From Plutella xylostella (lineage: Eukaryota > Arthropoda > Insecta > Lepidoptera > Plutellidae), in NCBI RefSeq assembly GCF_932276165.1, contig NC_064005.1, positions 5,518,001-5,582,000 on the forward strand: 64,000 bases of DNA, given 5' to 3'. Positions 13,446-25,400 of the stretch are shown here, piece after piece (the stretch's first letter is position 1; every line of letters begins with the position of its first letter). Below the pieces are notes generated by a model. That model saw only the letters and a list, made by a program, of their open reading frames with translations. It ran no database searches and had not been told where the DNA came from. The position numbers and the translations under genes were made by a program.

Positions 13446-14018
13446 CTTTTTAGGGTTCCGTAGCCAAAATGGCAAAAACGGAACCCTTATAGTTTCGTCA
13501 TGTCCGTCTGTCCGTCTGTCCGTCTGTCCGTCTGTCCGTCTGTCACAGCCGATTTACTCGGAAACTATAAGTACTACAGTGATGAAATTTGATGGGAATA
13601 TGTGTTGTATGAACCGCTACAAAAATATGACACTAAATAGTAAAAAAAAGAATTGGGGGTGGGGCCCCCCATACATGTAACTGAGGGATGAAATTTTTTT
13701 TTTCGATGGACATACCCGTGTGTGGTATCAATGGAAAGGTCTTTTAAAATGATATAAAGTTTTCTAAAAAACATTTTTCTTAAAGTGAACGGTTTTTGAG
13801 ATATCAGCTCTCAAAGTCGTAAAAAGTATGTCCCCCCCCCTCTATTTTTATAACTACGGGGTATAAAATTCTAAAAAAAATAGAGGTGATGCATGCTAAT
13901 TAACTCTTTCAACGATTTTTGGTTTGATCAAAGTATCTCTTATAGTTTTTGAGATAGGTTGATTTAAGCTACGGAACCCTTTGTGCGCGAGCCCGACTCG
14001 CACTTGGCCGGTTTTTTT
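13446..14018 (+). repeat. Interspersed repeat with inverted ends and octamer array, copy 1
   Basis: It starts CTTTTTAGGGTTCCGTAGCC. It ends GCTACGGAACCCTTTGTGCG, then the tail CGAGCCCGACTCGCACTTGG and a CCGG+T run. AGGGTTCCGTAGC and GCTACGGAACCCT are inverted. Five TGTCCGTC octamers lie at 13501-13540. It is nearly identical to 32830-33405, lacking about 14 bases before the closing repeat. It is a common non-autonomous lepidopteran repeat of unknown class. Confidence 0.85.
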
Positions 14019-14093
14019 ATGTTGGGGCTTGATTCGGTTGCAAAGCATTTTCGGATCCTCTAGTTACCGACAAGCTACGATGAACTCATCATT

Positions 14094-14357
14094 TGACGAC
14101 CGAATGTCGTAGTGGTTAGTGCCCTGACTACTGAGCCGATGGTCCCGGGTTCGATTCCCGGCTGGGGCAGATATTTGTTTAAAGACAGATATTTGTACTC
14201 GGGTCTTGGGTGTTGATATTTATATTTAGTATCTATCTATCTATGTATTTGTGTAGATATATCAGCTGTCCGACACCCATAACACAGGTTCTGCCTAGCT
14301 TGGGGTCGGATGGCCGTGTGTGAGATGTCCCCACATATTTTTTTTTTTTTTTTTTTT
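14094..14357 (+). mobile_element. tRNA-derived SINE
   Basis: The tRNA-like head holds an A-box region (GTAGTGGTTAGTG, 14109-14121) and a B box in CCCGGGTTCGATTCCCGGCT (14144-14163). The unique body contains TCTGCCTAGCTTGGGGTCGG, and the element ends in a run of 17 or more T. It shares its head with the copy at 33664. Confidence 0.85.
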
Positions 14358-15945
14358 ATCATATTAAATAACACATTTAGCACACAAACAATAAGAGCAA
14401 ATTAGGAGCGAAATCCTCTAGGAATATGCTTACATGGGCAAAACCTGAGTGGCGAGCATAAAAGCACGTACATAAGCGTCACATAAGCACTTTACGTTGT
14501 ACGAATTACAATTGATATGGTAAAAGTAGCCATTAATATTAAATGTGCCATTTCATTGTATTGTATTTTCGTTGTATTTTCAAGAAAATACGTTACTGTA
14601 AATTTTGTGTATTGTGGCTTACTCATTACTTCATTAGGATTTGATATGACTATTTACTCTCAACGTACCTCCAAAACGAATGACCCATGAGTGAAAGGAA
14701 ATGTAATATTAAATATACCTAAGTAATGTTATTTTTTTTCCGTAAAGGACTCAAGTCCCGCAGTACCTACGTTTTGCATATTTACATTTCCCCTTCCATT
14801 TCCGGGTATTGGAAACCATTTAAAATTTCACCTCAAGATCCTTATAGAAGTATGTGATATAAAGATATGACGAACCTGTTTTCCTATTTACTTGTTTTCC
14901 CTTGGTATTTATAGATTTATCTACCTATACATATGTATTTGAATTTTACGTAGCAAAAAGTAGCCGATGTTAAAAACCAAACAAATAAATCGTCTTTATC
15001 TCTCTTGCCTGAAAATTCACTATAAGACATAGCGTAAAACTTTCTTACTAAGCTTACTTGAAATTGAAAAAAATAAAGCACTGGTTTTCAGCTGAAACCC
15101 TCACTAAGGTTCTAAAGCCTGACATCTTGTCTGAGAAATAGCTAAAGGTATAATTGAACTCTACGTCCTGTTGTCCACCAAAGTGTTGGGTAGTACCTTT
15201 ATTTATCGTCGAAGTTTGTTTTCGACCACGCCTCACGTACTTCGAAGGCTGAACCTTTTCGATTTGGGTGGCAGGTTGCTACTTTGTTAGTAGGTATGTT
15301 AAATGATATTTTTGTAGCCACACCGTCCTAACTCATCGCCACAGCATTTTCTCGCCTGAGCTGCGTAGCAGAGAGATTTTTTTAGCGTATATTTATTTTG
15401 GAATACTTTAAAATACAAGCCTTTTTAAAGAGCTCAAACAAATTGAGATTAACCCAGGACTAGGTGTTACGTTGCCAACATGATAAAGAAAAACGAATGA
15501 AACAACATCATCTTTACTTGTTGCAAGAAACTTCGTTATGAACTGTTGATTACATAAACCAACTCGCTCGTCCAATAAAAACGCTTTTACAAGAGATCCG
15601 TTGCCAAGTTTATTTGTGAACGAAAAAAGGATGAAGGCCAATTTCCGTTCGGAAATGATTTGGGACGTAGTTTGGAGCATCTTGTTCCTTGAAAGCTTGA
15701 CAAGGAGGCTGTATATAGTGATAAAATATATAATAAATTGTTTATTTTATATATTTTGCTGTACGAATGTAGGATGCTATAATTATTGATATTGGAATTC
15801 CCATGAGAAAATCTTTTCGTCGCGAAGCCCAAGGAAAAGCTAGTTTTTCATAACTGTCCCACTGTTTTATCGAGGAAACTCGTCAATACAGAAAAATATT
15901 GAGGTTCCAATTAAAGTAATGATTATGTTTAATACCGGAACTTTT

Positions 15946-16150
15946 TCACGGGCAATGAATAAGTTCCGGTGCGAAAATCAACAAATTACTATTACACGGA
16001 AAAAGCTTGCTTAACGACGCCATCTGCAATATTGAATTACATTTAACAGCGCATCAGGATATTACCTACCAAAAACGTAGATATTTAATTACAATTTTAA
16101 CTTCAATATTTGAATAAAATTGGTTTGTTTGGTGTCGGAATTTTGTGAGT
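15946..16150. mobile_element. MITE, CACTCGCGAGCAATG family, opposite orientation
   Basis: It contains CACGGGCAATGAATAAGTTCC. Read in reverse, it has GGTAATATCCTGATGCGCTG and TTCAATATTGCAGATGGCGT, matching the interior of the 8485 copy. It ends shortly upstream of the first Sidestep exon. Confidence 0.65.
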
Positions 16151-16340
16151 GAAACGTTTTCATTTCTAACTTAAAAGAGGTATAAATATACTTATCTTAC
16201 ATTAAAATTGACTTAAAAATTGATTTCTAGATCCTAAACAATTGCAATGGTGTTCAGCGGCCATCATAGCCGTATAACAGTTTTAATAAGAAACAGAACA
16301 AATACTTTATCAACATGCAGAAAATGTGTTAAAACGTCGC

Positions 16341-16403
16341 ATGTGTAGTGTGGGACGATCACCGATGTCACCATGTAAGACTGCAGTGTCGTGTCTGAAG
16401 TAA
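16341..16403 (+). promoter_or_regulatory. Upstream ORF ending two bases before the main start codon
   Basis: An ATG at 16341 opens a 20-codon frame with a second in-frame ATG at 16365, and stops at TAA 16401-16403. Only two bases separate that stop from the main ATG at 16406. A separate start-stop pair, ATGTAA with A at -3, lies at 16373-16378 in the main frame. These matter only if transcription starts upstream of 16341, which I cannot see. They suggest translational control by reinitiation or ribosome stalling. Confidence 0.5.
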
Positions 16404-16405
16404 CG

Positions 16406-16496
16406 ATGTGTTGTGTCAAGTTCGTGAGGCTGCTCCTGCTGCTGGCTGCTTGCTGCGCTCAGGAAAGCGAGTGGAGTGAAGATGCTGAAGACTTGG
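16406..16496 (+). CDS. Exon 1: start codon and signal peptide
   Basis: The frame opens at ATG 16406 with A at -3, and encodes 30 codons (MCCVKFVRLLLLLAACCAQE...) plus one base, then the donor G|GTGAGT. An in-frame TAA at 16376-16378 blocks any N-terminal extension, which fixes this as the first methionine of the frame. The hydrophobic core followed by A-Q-E fits a cleavable signal peptide. It leaves in phase 1, matching the phase 1 entry of exon 2. Confidence 0.85.
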
Positions 16497-19400
16497 GTGA
16501 GTTGTAAAAATTAACAATAAAAATAAAATATGTTTATTTCAGATAATCATAATACATTGAATGATTTGAATCGAATCTGATCTGATGAATTGAATCTTTT
16601 TACTGTATTTGGCATCTTGTTAGTTTCCGGGGTGAAAGGAGCCTTCCTCGCGTGAAGTTTGATTTGTTTTTTAGTTGCCGTCTCCACAGGCGAGGAAATC
16701 GTGACGATACTATCGTCGTGACACGCCTTTCTCGACATCACCAAAGGTTAACTGGTAGAGAATGCTACTAGCATTAATTCGCCTTTGTACAATATTTTTA
16801 TGTGCAATAAAGAATTTATAATAATAATAATAATCGCTGATTGTTTGAGAGCGCGTCACCTCGTCGCGATTTTCTCACTTGTGGAAACGGCCCCTTATAT
16901 TATGTACTAGCTGTTTCCGCGCGCTTCACTTCGCCTTAAAAAGTTTTCTTTAAAGTAGCCTATGTTCTTTCCCAGGGTCTAGACCGTATGTATACCAAAT
17001 TTCATTCAAATCCGTTCAGTAGTTTTGGCGTGAACGAGTAACAGACAGACAGACAGACAGACACAGTTACTTTCGCATTTATAATATTAGTTAGGATGTA
17101 TTTACGTCCGGGGAACCCTGGGCAGTCAGCAACAGACGCTAATCTGACCGGCCAATACTTTCACCATTGTCACAAAGCCCTAACTAACTATAGCTTCGAT
17201 TTGCGAGCTGCGAATGTTAGTGTTAGATAAGACTAGGCTAGACACGTGACAGCGGCAGTTCGGGGACAAAACGCGACAAAAGGCTACAGTCATATATTTT
17301 GAGGAGCTTCAAACAAAATATATGTAAATTGACGGCTATAGCCTGTTGTCGGGCCTAGTCACCGAGCTGTCGCTGTAGCAGGTCGCTGTCGGTGTCGTGT
17401 CTACACTAATTATCAAATGACAAATCAAAATAAAACACAAAGAAGCTGCCATCAATCCTCTCATAAAATATTATTCCAAAATGTGGATGAATATTTTATG
17501 TCTCTAACTTATGTAATCAGGATGCTGAATCTGGCATTTTATTGCCTTGTAAGTGTCATAAATCGCGGCGGTGTATTCTCATTGGTTCAACAAATTAGAA
17601 TGGGCTAAAGTTTTCACTTTTGAACGACTTCTGAATATGTTATTCAACTGAATGGGCTTAAAGCAAGTTAAAGGGCACTGAGCTTTTGAATCTGTTAGGC
17701 GAATTGATATTGAAATGTGATTTGTTAATGGTTGTTTGATGATTTGAATTTGATCTGGATGCAGATCAGATCAATGTATTTCACCAACAGAGTTTTTAAG
17801 GAGAAAATTGCCGAATTACTTTTCTTGTATATTATGCTCTATTAATGTAATAAAACACATTAAAAATAATTCATACCATTACAAATAATACCCAAAAATA
17901 CAAATATTATGAATAATATAAACGGATAGAAGCCAAACAAATATTTATTATTTATTCAAAGTATATTAGTATACAGCATGGAAAAACAAGTCGGTTACTG
18001 CAGGGAGATTATAAGAGAACCTTGTGGTGGCTCATTTTTAACCGAATTCAAAAAAAGGAGGAGGTTCTCAATTCGTCGGGATCTTTTTTTATTTTTTATG
18101 TATGTTCACCGATTACTCCGCCGTTTGTGAACCGATTTTGAAAATTCTTTTTTTGTTGTATTGGGTTGAGCTCCTAGGTGGTCCCATTTTTTTCAGAATT
18201 TTATCTCACCCCCAAGGGTGGGTAAAGGGGTAAAAACAGGGTATGAATTTCCATTTTGGGCACATATTAACCGATTCTAATGAAATTAAGAACGTAAATA
18301 TAGTTCTTATAACAAAAAAATATGATGGTGACCTTGAGCTGATCTGATGATGGAAACGGAAGGCAGTCAGGGGAACTCCTCAATGGTATATAGCAACTAC
18401 TTCGTGTTTAGGCTTGAATGATTCGTATTGATTAGTAGGACTTTTTGGTATCATATGCACCTTACTTTTGATTGAAAATTATTGCAAATAAACTAAAAAC
18501 TATCAAATAAAATAATAATTAAAAAATTTAAAAACAGACTTCAAAAAACAACTAAAATGTAAGAAATAATTTAAGGTTTACACAAATTCTACTCGTATGT
18601 GACAGTATAAATATACCTAAGCAGGAACTATAGACGGCATTTCTATTTTAAAGATATAAAATTGCACTAAAATATTTAAGGTATTTTACCTCCAGGGCCC
18701 GACTTATTTTTCCACGGCGTATAGTTCATGCAGTCGTTCACCCACTGCACCAGCCGTGGTATTAGACTTAAATAAATAATACGTTTCTAAATCTATCCTT
18801 CTATTTCGTTCGTTTTCTACAAACTAGTTCAGAACTAACATGCTTGCTCGTTGTATCCTTAGCAACCGTGCTTTAAAGTTTATTCTCTTGGCGATTTGAG
18901 AACTAAAAGTAGGTACTTATATGTACACCTGTACCTATCCTTATAGTTGAACACTTTACATGGTTAATAATTTAAGAGATAATTACAAGAATCGAATCAA
19001 TCGAAACAAAATCGAACAAACTCAAGTGGGAATCGCGCTCAACCCATTAAACGCGATTGCTTGTCGAAAATGAAAACGGTGAAAATATATTTTCGTTTGT
19101 TTGTGGCCAATCGTTATTCGCCGTTCGTCTATTTTTGTGCAGTCTATCGCAGCCGTGTTTTCACGCAGCAAATTGCTCACTTTTGATTGAAACCGTTTCG
19201 CCGTACGCTTTGCGTAGTGTTCCAAATTTGAATCTTTATGAAGCAATTTTTAGTTTTTAATTACTTCGTCTGATATCCGAACGAGGTGGAGGAGTAAGTT
19301 CAGTGATTCACAGTATTAATTCATTGAACTTCCTAATTACATAGTCTAACTAAGTGTCGGGGGTTCCCCCGCTAGCTCCAACTTGTTCCACTCAGATTTC

Positions 19401-22400
19401 CCGTCGGAGCGACCGTGAAAGGAGCAAAAAGAGCAGCCCAATTAAAAAGTGTTCATACATGGGCGGCTCTATTCGGGCCCAATTTTATCGGCACAATTAA
19501 TTTCATTGCGAAAATTTTTGGACAGCAAGGAAAATGGATGCCACGCCACCTCTGCCCTTTTACAAGAGCGATGGATGAGTTTGTTCAAATATCGTTCCTA
19601 TCTAATCAAAAACGACGCGATAATTTAAACGTGATAATTTAATTGAAATTTTCGTTGTTATTGGAATCTGTTGATCTTTTAGAACGAGGGTTGGTTTGTG
19701 GGTAAATAATAAATCAAACGTCGGCAATGCCGCAATAAAATTGAATTTTGGGTGTATTGTCGAAGGTAGGTAAATGTTACAGCTGGCTAGGTACTGTTTT
19801 TAACTTTTGCATCATGAAAAGCTGTTACGAAAGTGTTACAATCAGTAATTGTTGTTGTTACCAGATATGGTAACATCGCATCTGTTCGTTAACGAAACTC
19901 CCACTAATTGCTCCGTCCCATTCTCGCGATAATAATGCCGCCAGCAGATGTTACTGTAAACGAGAACTACTGAGACCAACTCCGCGGGAGTACGGAGACC
20001 AACTTTCATAAAACAAGCTACGTATGCGTCGTGCTTTTTGGAAATTATTAGGTTGACACTCCATAAGTTGGCAATGCATAAGCAAACGTGGTCGGTAAAA
20101 CTTTTGTTGTTCAGGTCTGTAACTCTAAAACTTATTCGTAACATTATTAAACTGTAATTTAACACGAGTAATTACTCGTATGTCAGTGGTACGAGCAGAA
20201 CAAAATAATTACAGACCGATTGAAAGCAACAAGCAATTTATTACCCATCAGCCTTCGCTAGGTCACAGCTGAATCCGCTAAAATATAACCTCTAAGCTTA
20301 GCGACGGGGCACAATAATTTTATTAATATTACCCACACGAGGCTGTCACGCACGCCGCCGCCGCGTATATCTCGCGCCGGAAAAAATATGATATATTGAG
20401 AAAACGCGCGACGTAAGAGGATCTCCTCGGCGAAGCATCTTTTAGAAGTCCTTCAAAACCTCTCGCAGGCGTCGAGAGCAAGCTACAAAGTAATCTTTCG
20501 ATTGAGGCCGTAATTATTTTAGGGATGCTTTTGATTTTGACACGGAAATGTAAATTGAAGGCGGCGTGGAGTTTTTTAAAGGTTGTTATAAAAGAGGAAA
20601 TTGTGTCATTATTCCGTAAGGAAAATATTGATTTGGATAATCTCACTGAGCACTTTTATCTCCTTTAATTTTCATCATCTAAGAGTGTTTAAATTATTTA
20701 TCTATAGTTTTATTATGCTAATATACTGACAGTGAATAGTAGTATACCTACGTATGCTGTTATTTTGCAAATTCTGAATGCAATGTTGTAGGGACTTTGG
20801 TTTTTCATTACGATGAAAAACAAATATTTTTACAATAAAATAGTAACAATCAATCCGGACTTCAAAATATAAGATAATAAAAATACATCAAAATTACTAA
20901 CAACAAAAACCGAAGGTCGAAGTATTTTTCTTCCAAGAGTGAACAGTCTAGTCGTACTTAAGAGGTCATATACTTTACCTCGGCCATTAGATACTAACGG
21001 CTAGATAAAGTATGTAGGTTCACAGTAATTTACGACTAGAATTAATGATATAGTAGCTGAATTATTGCTGGATATTTCAGGCTATAAATAGAAATTTACC
21101 GGGTCGGCGTTTCGTAATCAATAAACGGTTTAGGGTCTGAATATTGAATAACTTTATAATAGTACCTAATATGGTGTATACAATAAACGGAATAGGAGAC
21201 TAGGCTAATCCATCTGTTAAATAATGGTGGAATTTAATATCCTATATCAGTTTCGCATACCTACTACACTCACAGGCAAAAAAAACAGTTCCACTTCCAG
21301 TACAGTTCCACAAAATTGTGACATTAAATCGCCCCAATTTTTCATAGGAAATGTTAACAAAATTTTTTCGTTTTATGTTTGTTGCTCATATTCTTATGCA
21401 CCGTTAAATGTATACTTAAATATTACAGGAGGCATCATGAAGTTTTTATGTTTAGGAGTAGGTACCTACCTAATTTTGTACTATTCTCACTGGAACTTTT
21501 TCAGTGAGTATATTATGTACAATCTTACGAAACAGGTATTGTTCATTACAAATGCGCTGAAAGTAGATATGAATTCCCTGAATACATATACATAACATAC
21601 ACATTAAACTTTGAAGCCATTTTTTTTGGACAGGGTGTTAAAAATATTTATTTCAGAAACACATACCATGGCTACAAAACCCGTCTTGTAAATGACCTAC
21701 ACCTCGTATTGTGTTTATGGGTAAACGTGTTTACGACCTAATGGACTTAGTACTGTTCTTTAATGGAAGCTTTTGGGATGTAGTAGTCCATAAGGTTTAT
21801 TGTCGGCTGACCCGCTTGTTTGGTTTAATACTGGTATATTTTAGATGATGTGGACCTCAGATTTGGATGTAAGTGTAGTTGTATTTGTTGTTATAACCGT
21901 CTAAAATCACGTCATAGATGTTTTTTTTTTAATAAAAGTTGATTATTGAAATTTTTATTAACATTGTATATCAGTTTACATTTTTCTCTATGACTACATT
22001 AATGTAATAACTTTTCCGAAGCCATTATATAATGGGAAACTCAAGCTCAGCCAGAGGGGACAATTTTACCGTGAAATTATTCGTGACATAACCGTTGCTG
22101 TGACGCGAAATAAAAGGGTTGCCATTTGAAATTTCATTTTTCCATTCTTATCTTAATGCGGCCTGGAATCGGCATTGTGGGCAGTTTTTATTTTCTTTGT
22201 TTTTGTATTTATATTGAGGCCTTTATATTACTGTTTGGTTGTTGGTCCTAGTCAAACACAATCGCGCCGTTCTGTATTTAATTTTGTCCGCGTAATCCTT
22301 TCATATGTTTCCATCTCTCATTTTATTACCGTCACTCTGAAAAAAGGGATACAATCAACGCACAATTCACATATATTTATTTAATAAATTATTTAAAAAC

Positions 22401-25400
22401 ATAAAAAAAATAAATAAGGGACAAGTACAAAGGTTGATTTTTTTTACATTATTTATACCTAAAATGCTTACATACATAAACGCATACAATACAAACATAA
22501 ACAACCTGTTTTATACAAGATTTTCATCAAGTTTTTAAATCCCTAACAAACAACTCCCAAAAACTTGAAAGTCCACATTATTAGGCTATAGAGCTATAGA
22601 CGTCATAGTCCTGAATCATTTTCATTGTTGGTTAGAAAGGGTGTAGGTGAGGAGGCGCTAAAGCCAAATTGACATGTGCCGGCTCTACGCGACCCAGTAA
22701 TCCGTCTTTATTAGAGCAGTCTTCTCGCAAGAAAATTGAAAATTCTTCCTAAGTATGACTGATGGTGCATATTATTCGTCGCCGCCGTCACGCTTCGCGA
22801 CACTTTTTCCCGCAAAGAAGATTATTATGCGACTTGGAAAGGGACGTTTTAATATTACGCCTATTTATATTCATGTCCATTTATAGCTTAAGGGAAAAGA
22901 AAGCGTGAATCATAACGGTGTAAATATGAGCAACAGAGTTCTTCACTTAGTCATTCATTGTGTTGCCGCCTCGCCCGCTCTGCGGGGGAATTCGCTTCTA
23001 CTCGTATATCAAAGTAACTGGTGAAAGCCTGCAAATTATGTCTTCTTGTTACATTCTCAATAAATTCCCTTTGCCGTGGTTCACATGATTAGGAGCCTTA
23101 TTTCAAGCGTTCGTGGATGTGTCTATCACGTACAGAATACATAAAACACTTACTAGAAAATGTAGAAAATGGATTCAAGTTTGCTCTTTTTTTTATTTCT
23201 CTTGAGACTCGGAGATGCAGTCGGCGAGTCAGCACGCGGCTATCCGGGGAAATTATCAAATGTATTTTCTGAAACATGCGCGTTATCTGGCGAGCACGAA
23301 ACGAGAAAACTAAATTACTCGTAGAAGAGATTTAAAAGTCACCTTTATTGCTGCTCTATTGTTTTACACTAGAGTAGGTACAGTGCTTTCATGACTTTTA
23401 TTTTGTTGGAAATGTTAAGTTCATAGACTTAGTATATACTACGCTAGTATATACTAACCCCCTTATTCATAGAGAAGTTACAAAACGTTTTAACTAATAA
23501 ACTGTTTTGTCCCTCTCCAACAAAGAACAATTTGTTCTTTGACAGAGAGGGACAAAACAGTTTATTAGTTAAAACGTATTGTAACTTTTCTATGAATAAG
23601 GGGGTTAGTCTACGGTTAAGTAAGAATCTTTTAGTTTAGCATAACATTAATTATAATTTTTAAGGAATATATATAACTTTAAACAACCTAAACTAATTTT
23701 TAATACTTAACTGAATCATCAATTAATAATAATCCACTAATAGAAAATTTACGTAAATTTTCATATATTAAATTTGCATTTATATGTAGATCTCATGCAA
23801 TGCAAGGAATGCCACAATAGCTTAGCCATACAACCCGGAAAGTAAGGTTTTCACCCAAAACTTATTGAAAAAGTCATCTCCTCTACTTATTTTCACCTAT
23901 AAGTACTATTCTTTTGTTTCAGTGTCGACGGTGGACGTGGACGCGGTGCTGGGCCGCACGGCGGCGCTGCCGTGTGACGTCACGCCCGACACCAAGGAGG
24001 ACCGCGTGTACATGGTGCTCTGGTTCCGGGCGGGCAAGGCCACGGGCGGGAAACCTATATACAGGTAAAATAAGTTATACTTATTAGGGCCTGTTCAGTG
24101 TGACGTGCAACGTCCGCACGGGGGTGCGATTTTGCTTCCGTCGCGGATTAATTCGTTGGTTTCATACATTTAGCCATCAGTCGTGGACGTCCATGTAGGT
24201 CATCCGCGTGGCACTGAACTGGCCTTACATTATGCTAATTTTTGTCTAACTACCTACCTACCTAAAAATGTTAAATCCTACTTATTGACAATTGAAAAAA
24301 TCACGTCGCCATACATGCCGTATACTTACTTATATTATGCTGGAAGTTGATTATCTAGGCCAGTAGCTGTCCAGAAAAGCTGTGACAGAGGTTTATGTGG
24401 TGGTCCCATAACCTTATTTATACATATTGTGATAGAGGCAAATACCTAAGACATGCTACGGCAACCACTGTATTTTCTTATTACTATTCTAATAAATACG
24501 TTTTCAGTTTTAAGCTTAATAAAGCTTGTCTCAAACAGGAGAGATAGGTTTTGCTAAGGTATAATATAAATACAAAAAGTATGCATGTATTTAGGGACCA
24601 AATAAAACATGAAAGTGGAATATTGCAGGGAAGACCGTTCGGAGGAGTGGCTCTGTTATGGAGAACTAGTGTCTTTCAAAATGTGTCAGTTTTAAATTGC
24701 AATAATGTTCGTGTGTGTGCCATAAAAATAATAACGAGTGATCGACCTGTGATAGTAATGAGTATCTACATGCCAACAGATTCTAAGGATAATTTACCCG
24801 AATTCACGGACTGCCTTGGGACTGTAAGTGCTATTGTTGACGATATCGAATCAGTGTTTTTATTGGGTGATTTTAATGCTCATCCGCATGAATTATTTTT
24901 TAACGAGCTATCTGATTTTTGTCAAGAACAAAATTGGTCTTGTATCGATGTTGATAAACTGGGAATATCCTCTGACACTTACACCTTTATTAGTGAGGCT
25001 CACGGTACACGAAGGTGGTTAGATCACAGTATCATAACACAATCGGTTGTTAGTTCTGTGTCTAATGTGTTTGTCAAATATGATACTCTGTGGTCTGACC
25101 ATTTTCCTTTAATAATTGAGTGCAATTTAAATCTTATTACACCAAAGTTAGCTTCTAAAAGCATTAAAGACAATGGAGTGGTGTGGGGGGATAGAAACGA
25201 AGACGAAGTTGCCTCCTACAGTAAGGAGTGTCATAGGCTACTAGGGTGCGTTGATTTTCCAGCTCAATTCACAGACTGTGCTGACCATTGCTGTGGTGAG
25301 CCGGACCACAGAAGCGTTCTCGACAATCTATACTCGGACATTGTGACCGCCCTACAGGCGGCGGCTAAGGTGAGTCGAGGAGGCAGTAAGGGGGTAGGCC

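Larger units (their letters stand above)
1..16340. other. Upstream region, no protein gene recognised
   Basis: AT-rich DNA with short ORFs that show no family signature, no splice-bounded GC-rich exon and no codon bias. Recognisable content is limited to foldback elements, an RTE LINE 3' fragment, a SINE, a SINE fragment, a copy of the octamer-bearing repeat, microsatellites and the GC-rich patch at 4640-4920. Stretches 410-1835, 2140-3988, 4921-6650, 7440-8484, 10410-11650, 11770-13445 and 14360-15945 hold nothing further that I can identify. The 5' UTR and any non-coding first exon of the Sidestep gene may lie here. Confidence 0.6.
16497..23922 (+). other. Intron 1 of the Sidestep-family gene
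   Basis: GTGAGT...TTTCAG, 7.4 kb. It holds a LINE 3' tail (16747-16834), a common lepidopteran interspersed repeat (16905-17094), a foldback element (17238-17403), a 0.5 kb repeat copy (18036-18552) and a palindromic MITE (23453-23609). The stretch 18560-23450 shows no coding or repeat structure I can name. Confidence 0.85.

Noticed and set aside
13501..13544. CRISPR-like or minisatellite array of TGTCCGTC
   Set aside because: The units abut without spacers and belong to an interspersed repeat in a eukaryotic genome.
14094..14170. Genuine tRNA gene (good B box and A box)
   Set aside because: The sequence continues into a SINE body with a T-rich tail and recurs at 33664. The acceptor stem does not close.
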